A stretch of 64,000 nucleotides of DNA from Thalassobacillus sp043497085 (GTDB taxonomy: Bacteria > Bacillota > Bacilli > Bacillales > Halobacillaceae): the NCBI GenBank assembly GCA_043497085.1, contig JBIEKI010000015.1; one strand, 5' to 3'. Below the pieces are notes generated by a model. That model was not told the origin of the DNA. It made no database searches and worked only from the letters and a program-made list of their open reading frames with translations. Numbering within the stretch: the stretch's first letter is position 1; each line of letters starts with the position of its first letter. Of this stretch, positions 52,363-59,591 are shown piece by piece. A program made the position numbers and the translations under genes.

Positions 52363-53116
52363 CATGAAGGCGATAACGATTGTATTGGCAGTTTTCCTGC
52401 TGGCTTTTGTGTTCGACCCGATCACCCCGCTGCTGTTTTCTATTGGGGTAGTAATCCTCACATTTTTATTCGGGCGCGTGTCCTTGAAAAGCTGGTCTCT
52501 TTATTTTGTGCCATTCCTGATCATTGCTTTCGGTTTTTTCTGGACGACACTTATGTTCGCGGATGCCGGCAGCCAGGCAGGGACTATCTTTGACCTCGGA
52601 TTTTTAACTTTTTCTCACTCAGACTTTCAATTAGCCATCTCGCTGGCATTGAGAGTACTTGGTTTTGCTTTGTTATCCTTATTGTTCATTCTGACGACAA
52701 ATAAAACCGAATTTTTGCTCAGCCTGATGCAGCAATTGAAACTGTCTCCAAAAATTGCATATGGGGTGCTGGCTGGTTATCGATTTTTGCCGATGATGAT
52801 GAACGAATGGAAAGCGATCCGGATGGCTCACCGCATCCGTGGCGTTCGCAGGGGCAAAGGTATAAGCGGATGGGTACAGGAGATGAAGCGCTATGTCATC
52901 CCGTTGTTAGCAAGCGCTATCCGGAAAGCCGAGCGGACAGCAATTGCCATGGAATCCAAGGGATTCACAGGGAGTAAAGAACGCACCTTTTACAGGAAAA
53001 TGAAAGTAACTCCTAAAGATTGGGCATTCCTGGGAATCATGCTGTCTCTATATGGAGTAAGTGTCTATTGTTCTGTCCGGTGGGGATATTTCCAATGGTA
53101 TGATGGGCAATTATAG
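52337..53116 (+). CDS. ykoC: ECF transporter T component YkoC
   Basis: 259 residues: N-terminal membrane helices and the EcfT coupling helices with Ala-Arg-Gly-like motifs (MAHRIRGVRRGKG, AIRKAERTAIAMESKGF). It couples ATP hydrolysis by YkoD to YkoE. The start at ATG 52337, with AGAGGGAGGG, overlaps ykoD by 26 nt. Last gene of the riboswitch-controlled operon; terminator downstream. Confidence 0.94.
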   Translation: MNLQELNPSMKAITIVLAVFLLAFVFDPITPLLFSIGVVILTFLFGRVSLKSWSLYFVPFLIIAFGFFWTTLMFADAGSQAGTIFDLGFLTFSHSDFQLAISLALRVLGFALLSLLFILTTNKTEFLLSLMQQLKLSPKIAYGVLAGYRFLPMMMNEWKAIRMAHRIRGVRRGKGISGWVQEMKRYVIPLLASAIRKAERTAIAMESKGFTGSKERTFYRKMKVTPKDWAFLGIMLSLYGVSVYCSVRWGYFQWYDGQL

Positions 53117-53164
53117 ATTTGTCACGGAATAATGGACTAGGAGAATTGCCAATATTTTTGAATG

Positions 53165-53217
53165 AAAGCTGAATTTTCAGGGTGGGGAAAGCCGCCAAAC
53201 TGGAAATTCAGCTTTTT
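53165..53217 (+). terminator. Intrinsic terminator of ykoFEDC
   Basis: Stem AAAGCTGAATTTTCAG/CTGGAAATTCAGCTTT with a long loop and T-run. Confidence 0.85.
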
Positions 53218-53302
53218 GACTGTGAGGAAGTAGTCCGGTTTACTAAATGTTTATCCCTAAGATCATGGAAGCTAGATTAAGGGTCTGTCCTCTATTAAAA
53301 AG

Positions 53303-53326
53303 GAAAAATCCCGCATCAGCGGGATT
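53303..53326 (-). terminator. Intrinsic terminator of the 53327 acetyltransferase gene
   Basis: Minus-strand stem AAATCCCGC/GCGGGATTT, 4-nt loop, T-run. Confidence 0.9.
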
Positions 53327-53932
53327 TCACAACTTAGAAACCGTTTGTTTTTCAATTGTACCGTGGATCGCTTCCCATTCCTCGCGCAGGACTCCCATAC
53401 GGATGGCATCGTAATGTTTTCCTTCATAAATACGGCATTTCCGTATTCGGCCTTCTAATTTCAAGCCAAGTTTTTCTCCTACACGCATCATGCGCTCGTT
53501 CTTTGACCAGGTTGTTAAGCCGACACGAGCAAGGGGCATAACAGAAAACAAATGATCGATCCACAGAGTCAATGCTTCGGTGCCATACCCGCCATTCCAA
53601 TATTCCGGACGGTAAATGCCTATCCCTACTTCAAGCCAGAGCGAGGCTTTGTGTTCCCAATAATAACTGACCGTTCCGACAATCTCCCCATCCACTTCAA
53701 TGATCAGCCTTGAGTCTGGTTCATCGGGAGAGAGCCGCTCTTTTCTTGCCCGTTCGTAGCTTCGGTAGCTGTCCAGGGTATGGGGTTCGAGGGGATAATA
53801 TGGGGCGTCCCACTTTTTCCATTCAGGGTCTTTATCTTTATAAATGAGTTTCCATAATTGCTCATGATCTTGTTCCTTGATGCTTCTTAACTTGACGCGC
53901 TTTCCAATTAGCAAGCTTTCTTTAGCGGTCAT
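53327..53932 (-). CDS. GNAT family N-acetyltransferase
   Basis: 201 residues, RimJ/RimL-like: GKRVKLRSIKEQDHEQLWKLI at the N-terminus, the GTVSYYWEHKASLWLEVGIGIY core and the acetyl-CoA loop WNGGYGTEALTLWIDHLF. The Trp-rich N-terminal third is typical of the subgroup acting on protein N-termini or aminoglycoside-like amines; substrate unknown. CTGGGGGTGG RBS on minus. Standalone. Confidence 0.9.
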   Translation of the reverse strand: MTAKESLLIGKRVKLRSIKEQDHEQLWKLIYKDKDPEWKKWDAPYYPLEPHTLDSYRSYERARKERLSPDEPDSRLIIEVDGEIVGTVSYYWEHKASLWLEVGIGIYRPEYWNGGYGTEALTLWIDHLFSVMPLARVGLTTWSKNERMMRVGEKLGLKLEGRIRKCRIYEGKHYDAIRMGVLREEWEAIHGTIEKQTVSKL

Positions 53933-54072
53933 CCAGCCACCCCCAGGTTAATCCTTCATCTTCATCCTATCACACTTGACTATGCATTGAACCATCCAGA
54001 ATTCATGTTTTGGATAGTAGCAGTTGGGTAATATTATTAGAAGTTAAAGGAAGAAGCAGGAAGGGTTTTTAT

Positions 54073-55017
54073 ATGTTGAAATTAACCGCTTATACAAAAC
54101 AAGGTGAACTGATTGAGGACAATTCTCTCGAACCATTGAAATCAAACGATATTAGATGGTATTGGGTGGATTTCGATCAGCCAAGTGAAGACGAAACGGA
54201 TCTCCTTGACAGTTATTTTGACTTTCACCCGCTGGCAATCGAAGACTGTATTCATGACCTGCAGCGGCCGAAGATGGATTACTATGATGATCATACCTTG
54301 ATCGTCATCCATGCCATTGATGCCAAAGAACTTAAAAAACAGGAAATCGATATCTTTTTTGGTGAAGACTTTATTATTACGTATCATAAGCAGGAATTGC
54401 CGGTATTGGATCATATCATCCGGATGGTCAAGAAAAAACAGCCGACCTGGGATGAATACTATGTATTACATTACATCTTTGATGCCGTCGTCGATAATTA
54501 TTTTCCGATTGTTTATGAAATTGAAGATCATATCAACGAAATCGAAGATAATACGAAAAATCTTTCCATCGATAAGCTGCTGGAGCAAATGTTCGACCGG
54601 CGCAGTGAACTGCTGACCATGCGGCAGACTGTCCATCCGATGCGTGAATTGTTGTATCGTATCCTCAACTCTCAGCATCTCGATGGCGTGAAACAGGGGA
54701 AAGAGTATTTCGCAGATGTGCATGATCACTTGATCAAATTAGCAGATGTGATTGCTTCCAATCGTGACTTGACGCAGGACATCCGGGACAGCTACTTATC
54801 GTTAACCTCCCACCAGCAAAACAAAACAATGCAGGTGCTGACGGTCATTTCCGTGATTTTCATGCCGCTGACTTTCATTGTAGGTGTGTATGGAATGAAC
54901 TTCGAGTATATGCCGGAGCTGGATGAACGATATGCTTATCCAATCATTTGGGTAATCATGGTTGTGTTGTCTGTAGCGATGATTATCTGGTTTAAACGCA
55001 AAGGCTGGTTCAGTTAA
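54073..55017 (+). CDS. corA: CorA-family Mg2+/Co2+ channel
   Basis: 314 residues: an N-terminal cytosolic funnel domain rich in Asp/Glu and two C-terminal membrane helices. The invariant YGMN motif (VGVYGMNFEYMPEL) lies between them. Mediates Mg2+ influx. The start at ATG 54073 follows GGAAGGG; the frame extends to 54010 without an RBS. Flanked by terminators, so monocistronic. Confidence 0.94.
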   Translation: MLKLTAYTKQGELIEDNSLEPLKSNDIRWYWVDFDQPSEDETDLLDSYFDFHPLAIEDCIHDLQRPKMDYYDDHTLIVIHAIDAKELKKQEIDIFFGEDFIITYHKQELPVLDHIIRMVKKKQPTWDEYYVLHYIFDAVVDNYFPIVYEIEDHINEIEDNTKNLSIDKLLEQMFDRRSELLTMRQTVHPMRELLYRILNSQHLDGVKQGKEYFADVHDHLIKLADVIASNRDLTQDIRDSYLSLTSHQQNKTMQVLTVISVIFMPLTFIVGVYGMNFEYMPELDERYAYPIIWVIMVVLSVAMIIWFKRKGWFS

Positions 55018-55042
55018 ACCGGCTCCCTGAACTTGAATGAAC

Positions 55043-55084
55043 AAGGTGCCCGTTTCCTTACAGAAGGAAGCGGGCACCTTTTTT
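55043..55084 (+). terminator. Intrinsic terminator of corA
   Basis: Stem AAGGTGCCCG/CGGGCACCTT with added TTTCCTT/AAGGAA pairing and T-run. Confidence 0.93.
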
Positions 55085-55094
55085 GCGGGTTGCA

Positions 55095-55210
55095 TCTAGC
55101 TCCAGCGCCTACCCCCTCGAGGTCTTAAGCCAATCCTCTCTGTGACAGAGAACGTCACGGCGAGGCTTGGCTTAAGCTTGTCGGGGGTGAGCAAGGCGCT
55201 TGCGCTTTTG
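55095..55210. repeat. Repeat B, copy 1
   Basis: About 115 bp: TAGCTCCAGCGCCTACCCCC, then CGAGGTCTTAAGCCAA ... TTGGCTTAAGCTTGTCG, then GGGGGTGAGCAAGGCGCTTG. Nested inverted repeats would form a long cruciform or hairpin. A second, ~85% similar copy lies at 59159. Both copies sit just upstream of small-peptide ORFs. Confidence 0.82.
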
Positions 55211-55326
55211 TTGGTCCGATAAAAAGTTCAGTCCAAAGGCTGAAGTATAATCACTCCGCTGGCTGTTATGGAAAAGTTGAAAACTACCTATAATTAGACT
55301 TAGAAAAGCAAACGGAGGAGATAAAC

Positions 55327-55413
55327 ATGAACTTCTTAAAAAAATGGATCGAGAAAACGAAACCTAACCCGTATCGTGATGTCTGGCTCGAAATGCAAAG
55401 ACGGCACATTTGA
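55327..55413 (+). CDS. 28-residue peptide ORF
   Basis: Starts MNFLKKWIEKTKPNPYRDVW and ends LEMQRRHI. A near-perfect RBS ACGGAGGAG precedes the ATG. Basic amphipathic N-terminus. No known family. It is followed 33 nt later by a second short ORF, and repeat B lies upstream. Likely translated because of the RBS and the paired arrangement. Confidence 0.6.
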   Translation: MNFLKKWIEKTKPNPYRDVWLEMQRRHI

Positions 55414-55446
55414 TTGGTAAAAAAATTAAAAAAAGGATGTGAGATT

Positions 55447-55503
55447 ATGTATTTCAATGAATATGAACTTTCTAAACAAGTTGAAACTCGCCGTCCCCGA
55501 TAG
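55447..55503 (+). CDS. 18-residue peptide ORF, leader-like
   Basis: Encodes MYFNEYELSKQVETRRPR with RBS AAAGGATG. The Arg-rich end and a terminator hairpin starting 6 nt after the stop look like an attenuation leader for the downstream membrane-protein gene (55597). Confidence 0.55.
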   Translation: MYFNEYELSKQVETRRPR

Positions 55504-55508
55504 CGTCC

Positions 55509-55540
55509 AGCCCGCTTGATAAAAATTCAAGTGGGCTTTT
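55509..55540 (+). terminator. Terminator or attenuator hairpin after the 18-aa ORF
   Basis: Stem AGCCCGCTTGA/TCAAGTGGGCT (one G-U pair), 7-nt A-rich loop, TTTT. Confidence 0.75.
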
Positions 55541-55596
55541 CCATGTGTGCATGTCCGATACTCTCCTTGCATAAGATGCAGTGGGGGGAATTACAG

Positions 55597-56088
55597 ATGC
55601 ATTCTTCAATGATATTGTTGATCGTAACCTTATCACTCGTAACTTTTATGGTTATTTTTAAATTAAGAAAACTTGAAAAAGAAAGTCGCCATCATGCTGT
55701 CAGTACTGCTGTCATCATCGTGGTCACCTTATATGTGAGCAGTCTGTTATCTTTATTCTTATCATCTATCGTTGTTGTACTCGTGACAGGGGTAGTAATT
55801 GCCGGCTTACTAAGCCTTGCCTTCGGTTTCAAAGATACTCTCCAGTGGCCTGCAATTATTCATGGGTTGATGGCTGCTCTGATGGGCTGGATGGTCATAA
55901 TGATGTTAGGGACAGAAGAAAAAGTTCAATATTTGGAGATTTTATCACTAATTTCTTTCATGTTAATGACTGGCTGGCTGTTCCTATCCCTGGCAAAAGA
56001 AAGCGAGTCGTATAACAAATTATTTTTGTTCTGTTTTGTGGTCCTTGTCTTTCATGAATTTTTAAGAAATATCGTCTGGCCGGTATAA
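55597..56088 (+). CDS. Hypothetical polytopic membrane protein
   Basis: 163 residues, about five hydrophobic helices, no recognised family. ATG 55597 follows GTGGGGGGAA; the longer frame to 55516 would start inside the upstream hairpin. Possibly controlled by the leader/hairpin at 55447-55540. Strong terminator after it. Confidence 0.7.
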   Translation: MHSSMILLIVTLSLVTFMVIFKLRKLEKESRHHAVSTAVIIVVTLYVSSLLSLFLSSIVVVLVTGVVIAGLLSLAFGFKDTLQWPAIIHGLMAALMGWMVIMMLGTEEKVQYLEILSLISFMLMTGWLFLSLAKESESYNKLFLFCFVVLVFHEFLRNIVWPV

Positions 56089-56094
56089 GAGTAA

Positions 56095-56143
56095 ACAACA
56101 AAGATAGCCCCCTCCGAACCGGAGGTGCTATGTTTGTTGTTTA
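56095..56143 (+). terminator. Intrinsic terminator
   Basis: Long stem AACAACAAAGATAGC.../...GCTATGTTTGTTGTT with CCCTCCG/CGGAGG interior. Confidence 0.9.
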
Positions 56144-56261
56144 AACCCTCCCAATGTACATCGTTAGATATGGTTAATCCCTGGGGAAATCGGTTGTTTA
56201 GACACCAATTGGATAGGGAATATTTCTAATATTATGAACATATTAGGGAGGTATCCTAAAA

Positions 56262-56726
56262 GTGAGCGATCCTATCGAAATTTCCAGGATAACGATCATA
56301 CAAGAGGAACGACCGAACCGCCGTGCTTATATTGCAGATTTTGAAGAGCCAATTCATTATGGTGTGCACGGTGGAGTCAAGGATTTTTACAAGGCTGTTC
56401 CTGAAACAGAACATCCATCCACTTTGGATCACATTGTTTCAGCAGCAGGCGGCTGACTTACGGGAACATTATCTGGCGCGCTGGAGGCGCGTAAAATACC
56501 AACGTTTCCTGATAAACTGCGAGGCAGCTTCGAGGGAGTAATTGAAGCACCGGATGGGGTGTTGAAAATTACGAAAATCCGCTGTCATTATCAATTAAAA
56601 ATACCGGAAGGAAAGCGTGATGCGGCTGAAAGAGCTTTAGCTGTATTCGAGCAAAGTTGTCCGGTTGCTCAAACCCTGAAGGGGTGCGTACAATTTGAGC
56701 ATGATTGGGATATTGAAGAAATATAA
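56262..56726 (+). CDS. OsmC-like peroxidase with in-frame TGA at the catalytic Cys (candidate selenoprotein or nonsense allele)
   Basis: GTG 56262 (RBS AGGGAGGT, 9-nt spacing) opens a frame that meets TGA at codon 65 (56454-56456) and then continues without any stop to TAA at 56724-56726. The 154-residue product is OsmC-like: before the TGA STLDHIVSAAGG, after it LTGTLSGALEARKIP, and the second catalytic Cys C133 in QSCPVAQTLKG. Homologues have Cys where the TGA lies. A hairpin 20-36 nt downstream (GCGCGC/GGCGCG-type stem, loop TGGAG at 56482-56486) satisfies the usual bacterial SECIS geometry. The alternative is a single TGC/TGT to TGA mutation. Confidence 0.75.
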
Positions 56727-56734
56727 AGGTTAGC

Positions 56735-56778
56735 AAATCAAAAGACCGCTCTGCTGAGGCTGAGCGGTCTTTTGATTT
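56735..56778. terminator. Bidirectional intrinsic terminator
   Basis: 17-bp perfect stem AAATCAAAAGACCGCTC/GAGCGGTCTTTTGATTT with a 10-nt loop; serves the OsmC-like gene and the convergent FAD gene. Confidence 0.92.
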
Positions 56779-56803
56779 GGCAGACTTCCAAATTAAGCCC
56801 GGA

Positions 56804-57367
56804 TTATTTTTTCAAAATATCATGATCGACGTAGCGTTCGCCGTTCAATTCACTAATGACGTTGATAGCCACATGAGCCCCATGCCCGGAAGTGATGATG
56901 GTATGGACACTTACTCCTGCAACGGTACCTGCTGCCCAGACATTTTTCTTATCTGTCTTGCCCTGAGGGTCTGCTTTGATCACCTTCGCTACCCGTGGTT
57001 CGCTTCCTTCTTCAACTGTCAGACCGAATTCTTCTGCTAGTTTAGCGGACATACCGGTCGCAAAAATAACATGTGTCGCTTCATAGCTTCCGTTTTCTGT
57101 TTTTACCGTATAACCGGAGACGCTTTCTTCGATAGCGGTTACTTCTTCATCTTTGAGGTCAGCCCCGAATTTTTTCGCTTGTTCCTGGCCGGTTTTCAAA
57201 AGTTCCGGGCCTTCGATTTCTTTTACCCCGTAATGGTTTTCCACCCAGGCTTTTGCTGTAATGCTTTTCCCATGGTCGAACATCACTGTGTTTTTTCCTG
57301 CTTTTGCTGCAAACAAAGCGGCACTAGCGCCGGCTGGACCTGCACCAATAATTGCAATATCAAACAT
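56804..57367 (-). CDS. Short NAD(P)/FAD-dependent oxidoreductase (TrxR-like fold)
   Basis: 187 residues. Rossmann FAD motif GAGPAGASAAL near the N-terminus, the ATG motif (VIFATGMSAKLAEEFGL) and a C-terminal FAD segment (NVWAAGTVAGVSVHTIITSGHGAHVAINV). It lacks the NAD domain and the CxxC of thioredoxin reductase, so it is a minimal single-domain flavoprotein. The start at ATG 57367 has AAAGGAGAGAGG on minus; the longer frame to 57418 has no RBS. Confidence 0.85.
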   Translation of the reverse strand: MFDIAIIGAGPAGASAALFAAKAGKNTVMFDHGKSITAKAWVENHYGVKEIEGPELLKTGQEQAKKFGADLKDEEVTAIEESVSGYTVKTENGSYEATHVIFATGMSAKLAEEFGLTVEEGSEPRVAKVIKADPQGKTDKKNVWAAGTVAGVSVHTIITSGHGAHVAINVISELNGERYVDHDILKK

Positions 57368-57453
57368 AAACCTCTCTCCTTTGTGTAAGCGTATTCTTTT
57401 CTTATTATAACGAACCATGTTTTTATTGGAAAATATTAACCCTTAAGAGCATG

Positions 57454-57490
57454 AACAACGCCCGGCTGGATATCCAGCCGGGCGTTGTTC
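57454..57490. terminator. Perfect GC-rich hairpin, possible terminator
   Basis: 17-bp perfect stem AACAACGCCCGGCTGGA/TCCAGCCGGGCGTTGTT with a 2-3-nt loop; T-runs are weak on both strands. It lies about 155 bp downstream of the minus-strand HPr-like gene. Confidence 0.6.
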
Positions 57491-57644
57491 TTAAGATGGA
57501 GAAAAGGATGATTTATGTGATAATCCCCTCTTCAGAGGAGTTATCGCTGAGAGCGTGTTTCAAAAGAATAATTTTATATGATACCGAATAAATCAATGTT
57601 TCATAGCTGCTACGCTGTAATCAATCTATTTACCAATTCATGAT

Positions 57645-57977
57645 TTATACCACAATAGAAATTTGTTCGTCTTCCATGGAGGCACTGTACTTCACGCGTT
57701 GATCCGACTGCTTGATATGTTTACTTAAAATATTCTGCAGTATTTGATAAGCAAATTCTGCGTTGTCGCCATCAATAATCATTTTGATAGGCTTCTTTGT
57801 GTTGGCCAGTAAAAAGAAGGACATTAGCTTTGGCATAATGGTTACATCGGCAATCAGTTGATCCTGATGCAAATAAATTTCATAATCACTGTTACTTACA
57901 AATTTATGGATATCTATAATTTCTGATGTAGTTACCGCCTGGTTCAAATGTACTTGATAGGATGTTAGTTCTTTCAA
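57645..57977 (-). CDS. HPr-like domain protein lacking the active His
   Basis: 110 residues. The middle (SEIIDIHKFVSNSDYEIYLHQDQLIADVTIMPKLMSFFLLANTKKPIKMIIDGDNAEFAYQILQNIL, residues ~20-85) follows the HPr fold pattern, but the region of the phosphorylated His does not carry the usual HARPA motif. Not a functional PTS carrier as far as can be seen; role unknown. TTG 57977 is preferred because GAGGTG precedes it and GTG 57986 lies within that RBS. Confidence 0.6.
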   Translation of the reverse strand: MKELTSYQVHLNQAVTTSEIIDIHKFVSNSDYEIYLHQDQLIADVTIMPKLMSFFLLANTKKPIKMIIDGDNAEFAYQILQNILSKHIKQSDQRVKYSASMEDEQISIVV

Positions 57978-58144
57978 TCTAATCACCTCATATTTTATTT
58001 GTTGCTTTTTGTTGTGTTGGTAAAAAGTTACCCTGCATGAGCGGATGTCAAACGTCGATAGTGGTAAATAGTACTATCTACCTGTATATCGCGAGAAGCC
58101 GTAACCCTTTCTAATAAGTTCGCATAAAATTCAAGGAGTGAAAC

Positions 58145-58198
58145 ATGCGTACATCTTTATATGTTCTCTCTTTCACAAAGGCGTTTAAAGTCTTGTAG
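58145..58198 (+). CDS. Possible 17-residue peptide ORF upstream of the HD gene
   Basis: Encodes MRTSLYVLSFTKAFKVL with a strong RBS CAAGGAGTG. It lies 84 nt before the HD-domain gene on the same strand. Could be a leader peptide; no attenuator hairpin seen. Confidence 0.4.
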   Translation: MRTSLYVLSFTKAFKVL

Positions 58199-58281
58199 CA
58201 AGGGCATAGATATAATAACTTGTTCAACTGCAAACAACATGCTATATTTGTCTATAAAAAAATTCAGGCGGAGGGGTTTCT

Positions 58282-58824
58282 ATGTCGAAGGTAACATTAG
58301 AGACGATATTCAAACATCGCGTGACACAGAAATATCTGCAACGATCGGGTGTCAATCATGCCGTCTCCGTTGCATATAATGCATTCGACCTTGCCGCAGA
58401 GCGGGGAGTTAGCGTCGATTTAGCCTCTAAAGCGGCATTGCTTCATGATATGGGACATTACGAATGGTATCGTGATGGAAAATGGGATTATGAGGAATAC
58501 CGGCGTCATGATATCCATGCGATCAAAGGAGCGGAGCGTGCCCACAAACTATTGATTCGTCTTGGTGAGGACCGTCTGGTGGCAAAAGAAGTGTCGCTGG
58601 CGGTACTCCTTCACACGGACAGTTATCTGCCATTTGACGTGGATGGCAAACGGACGGAACTACAAAAAGTGGTGGCAGAGGCTGATACGATGGACGAACA
58701 GCCCGGCGGGATGCATCACTACAAAGAAATGTCACGCCAGGAAGCAATCAAGCTGCTGCGAAAGCTGGATAAAAAGATTGCTGATCATCAGTCAGGAGAT
58801 GCCCGGCATCTAACAACAGGATAA
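58282..58824 (+). CDS. HD-domain phosphohydrolase
   Basis: 180 residues. HD metal-binding pattern: H26 (GVNHAVSVAYNAF), then LLHDMGH (HD dyad), with later His/Asp (RHDIHAIKGAERAHKLL, LLHTDS, AEADTMD). The family (YqeK/RelA-type HD folds) hydrolyses nucleotides or phosphoesters; the substrate is not known. GGCGGAGGGG RBS. The promoter for the small-peptide region lies right after it. Confidence 0.88.
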   Translation: MSKVTLETIFKHRVTQKYLQRSGVNHAVSVAYNAFDLAAERGVSVDLASKAALLHDMGHYEWYRDGKWDYEEYRRHDIHAIKGAERAHKLLIRLGEDRLVAKEVSLAVLLHTDSYLPFDVDGKRTELQKVVAEADTMDEQPGGMHHYKEMSRQEAIKLLRKLDKKIADHQSGDARHLTTG

Positions 58825-58851
58825 ATAGTATAACTTATTTCAGAAATAGGC

Positions 58852-58880
58852 TTTACTTTTATCGAGTCTTTATATATAAT
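58852..58880 (+). promoter_or_regulatory. Sigma-A type promoter of the 58924 leader ORF
   Basis: -35 TTTACT (58852-58857), 17-nt spacer, -10 TATAAT (58875-58880). Transcription start expected near 58887. Confidence 0.65.
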
Positions 58881-58923
58881 TTCCTTTGTAAGAAAAATTT
58901 CTCAGAAAGCGAGGTCGAATCCA

Positions 58924-58992
58924 ATGAAAAATATCACTCTTTACTTCCATCAATTAAATAAAGCGATACGATCGACCTCAGCTGAGCGGTAA
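58924..58992 (+). CDS. 22-residue leader-type peptide
   Basis: Encodes MKNITLYFHQLNKAIRSTS followed by AER and stop. RBS AAGCGAGG is fair. Codons 16-18 of the ORF contain GATCGACCT (58970-58978), exactly complementary to AGGTCGATC (59036-59044) in the left arm of the terminator that follows. This is an attenuator-like antiterminator arrangement. Confidence 0.55.
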   Translation: MKNITLYFHQLNKAIRSTSAER

Positions 58993-59031
58993 GTTTTAAT
59001 ATTCTGACTATCATGAAAATGTGCATATCAG

Positions 59032-59068
59032 CCACAGGTCGATCATAGGATTGACTTGTGGTTTTTTT
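59032..59068 (+). terminator. Terminator after the 22-aa ORF (possible attenuator)
   Basis: Stem CCACAGGTCGATC/GATTGACTTGTGG (two G-U pairs), 4-nt loop, seven T's. The left arm can alternatively pair for 9 bp with the end of the leader ORF. Confidence 0.85.
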
Positions 59069-59118
59069 AATGAACGTATGTCTAACTGTCTATTTTTGCA
59101 GTTTAATGGGCATGCTTG

Positions 59119-59151
59119 TTAAAAGCCACGGGATTCTCCTGTGGCTTTTTA
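59119..59151 (+). terminator. Second terminator upstream of the YrzI array
   Basis: Stem AAAAGCCAC.../...GTGGCTTTT around GGGATTCTCC, followed by TTATT. Confidence 0.8.
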
Positions 59152-59158
59152 TTATGCG

Positions 59159-59276
59159 TCCAGTTCCAGCGCCTACCCCCTCGAGGTCTTAAGTCAATCC
59201 TCTTTGTGACAAAAACCCTCACGACGAGGCTTGTCTTAAGCTTGTCGGGGGTGAGCAAGGCGCTTGCACTTTTGTA
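59159..59276. repeat. Repeat B, copy 2
   Basis: CAGTTCCAGCGCCTACCCCC ... GAGGTCTTAAGTCAATCC ... GGCTTGTCTTAAGCTTGTCG ... GGGGGTGAGCAAGGCGCTTG. Substitutions relative to copy 1 are partly compensatory in the stems (AAGCC/GGCTT in copy 1 versus AAGTC/GTCTT here), which supports selection or spread as a structured element. Confidence 0.82.
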
Positions 59277-59340
59277 CGTGCGTAAAAGGGTGTTGCTAAC
59301 ATCCTTTACTATAAATATCAACTTTTAGGAGGTGAGTGTT

Positions 59341-59478
59341 ATGACGATTCCATTTTTCATATTCACTATCAGAATTGAAAAAAGAAAAAAAGTGAAGGGG
59401 ACAAAAGATCCGAAGTACCATCGAACACCGGAAGAAGAATTGTTCGACCGTAAAATGATGTATTTATCAAAATTCTAA
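59341..59478 (+). CDS. YrzI-like small protein 1 (45 aa)
   Basis: N-terminus MTIPFFIFTIRIEKRKKV, a hydrophobic stretch followed by a basic cluster, the hallmark of the YrzI family. The C-terminal half is divergent from the other two copies. RBS TAGGAGGTGA is excellent. First member of the three-copy array. Function unknown. Confidence 0.75.
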   Translation: MTIPFFIFTIRIEKRKKVKGTKDPKYHRTPEEELFDRKMMYLSKF

Positions 59479-59502
59479 ACCAAAGGGAGAGGAGTGACTA
59501 AC

Positions 59503-59562
59503 ATGAAAGAATACTTGATGAATTTTGCAGGCTGGTCGCAAGAGGAGATGGATTCGGATTAG
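59503..59562 (+). CDS. Short peptide ORF preceding YrzI-like 2 (19 aa)
   Basis: Encodes MKEYLMNFAGWSQEEMDSD with RBS GGGAGAGGAG. It shares the pattern F-x2-W-x3-E-x-D-S with the short ORF at 59756, so the two are paralogous and probably translated. It resembles the S1025-type short ORFs in the B. subtilis yrzI transcript in position. Confidence 0.65.
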   Translation: MKEYLMNFAGWSQEEMDSD

Positions 59563-59591
59563 AGATTCCCTGATAGAAGGGAGGTAAAAAC

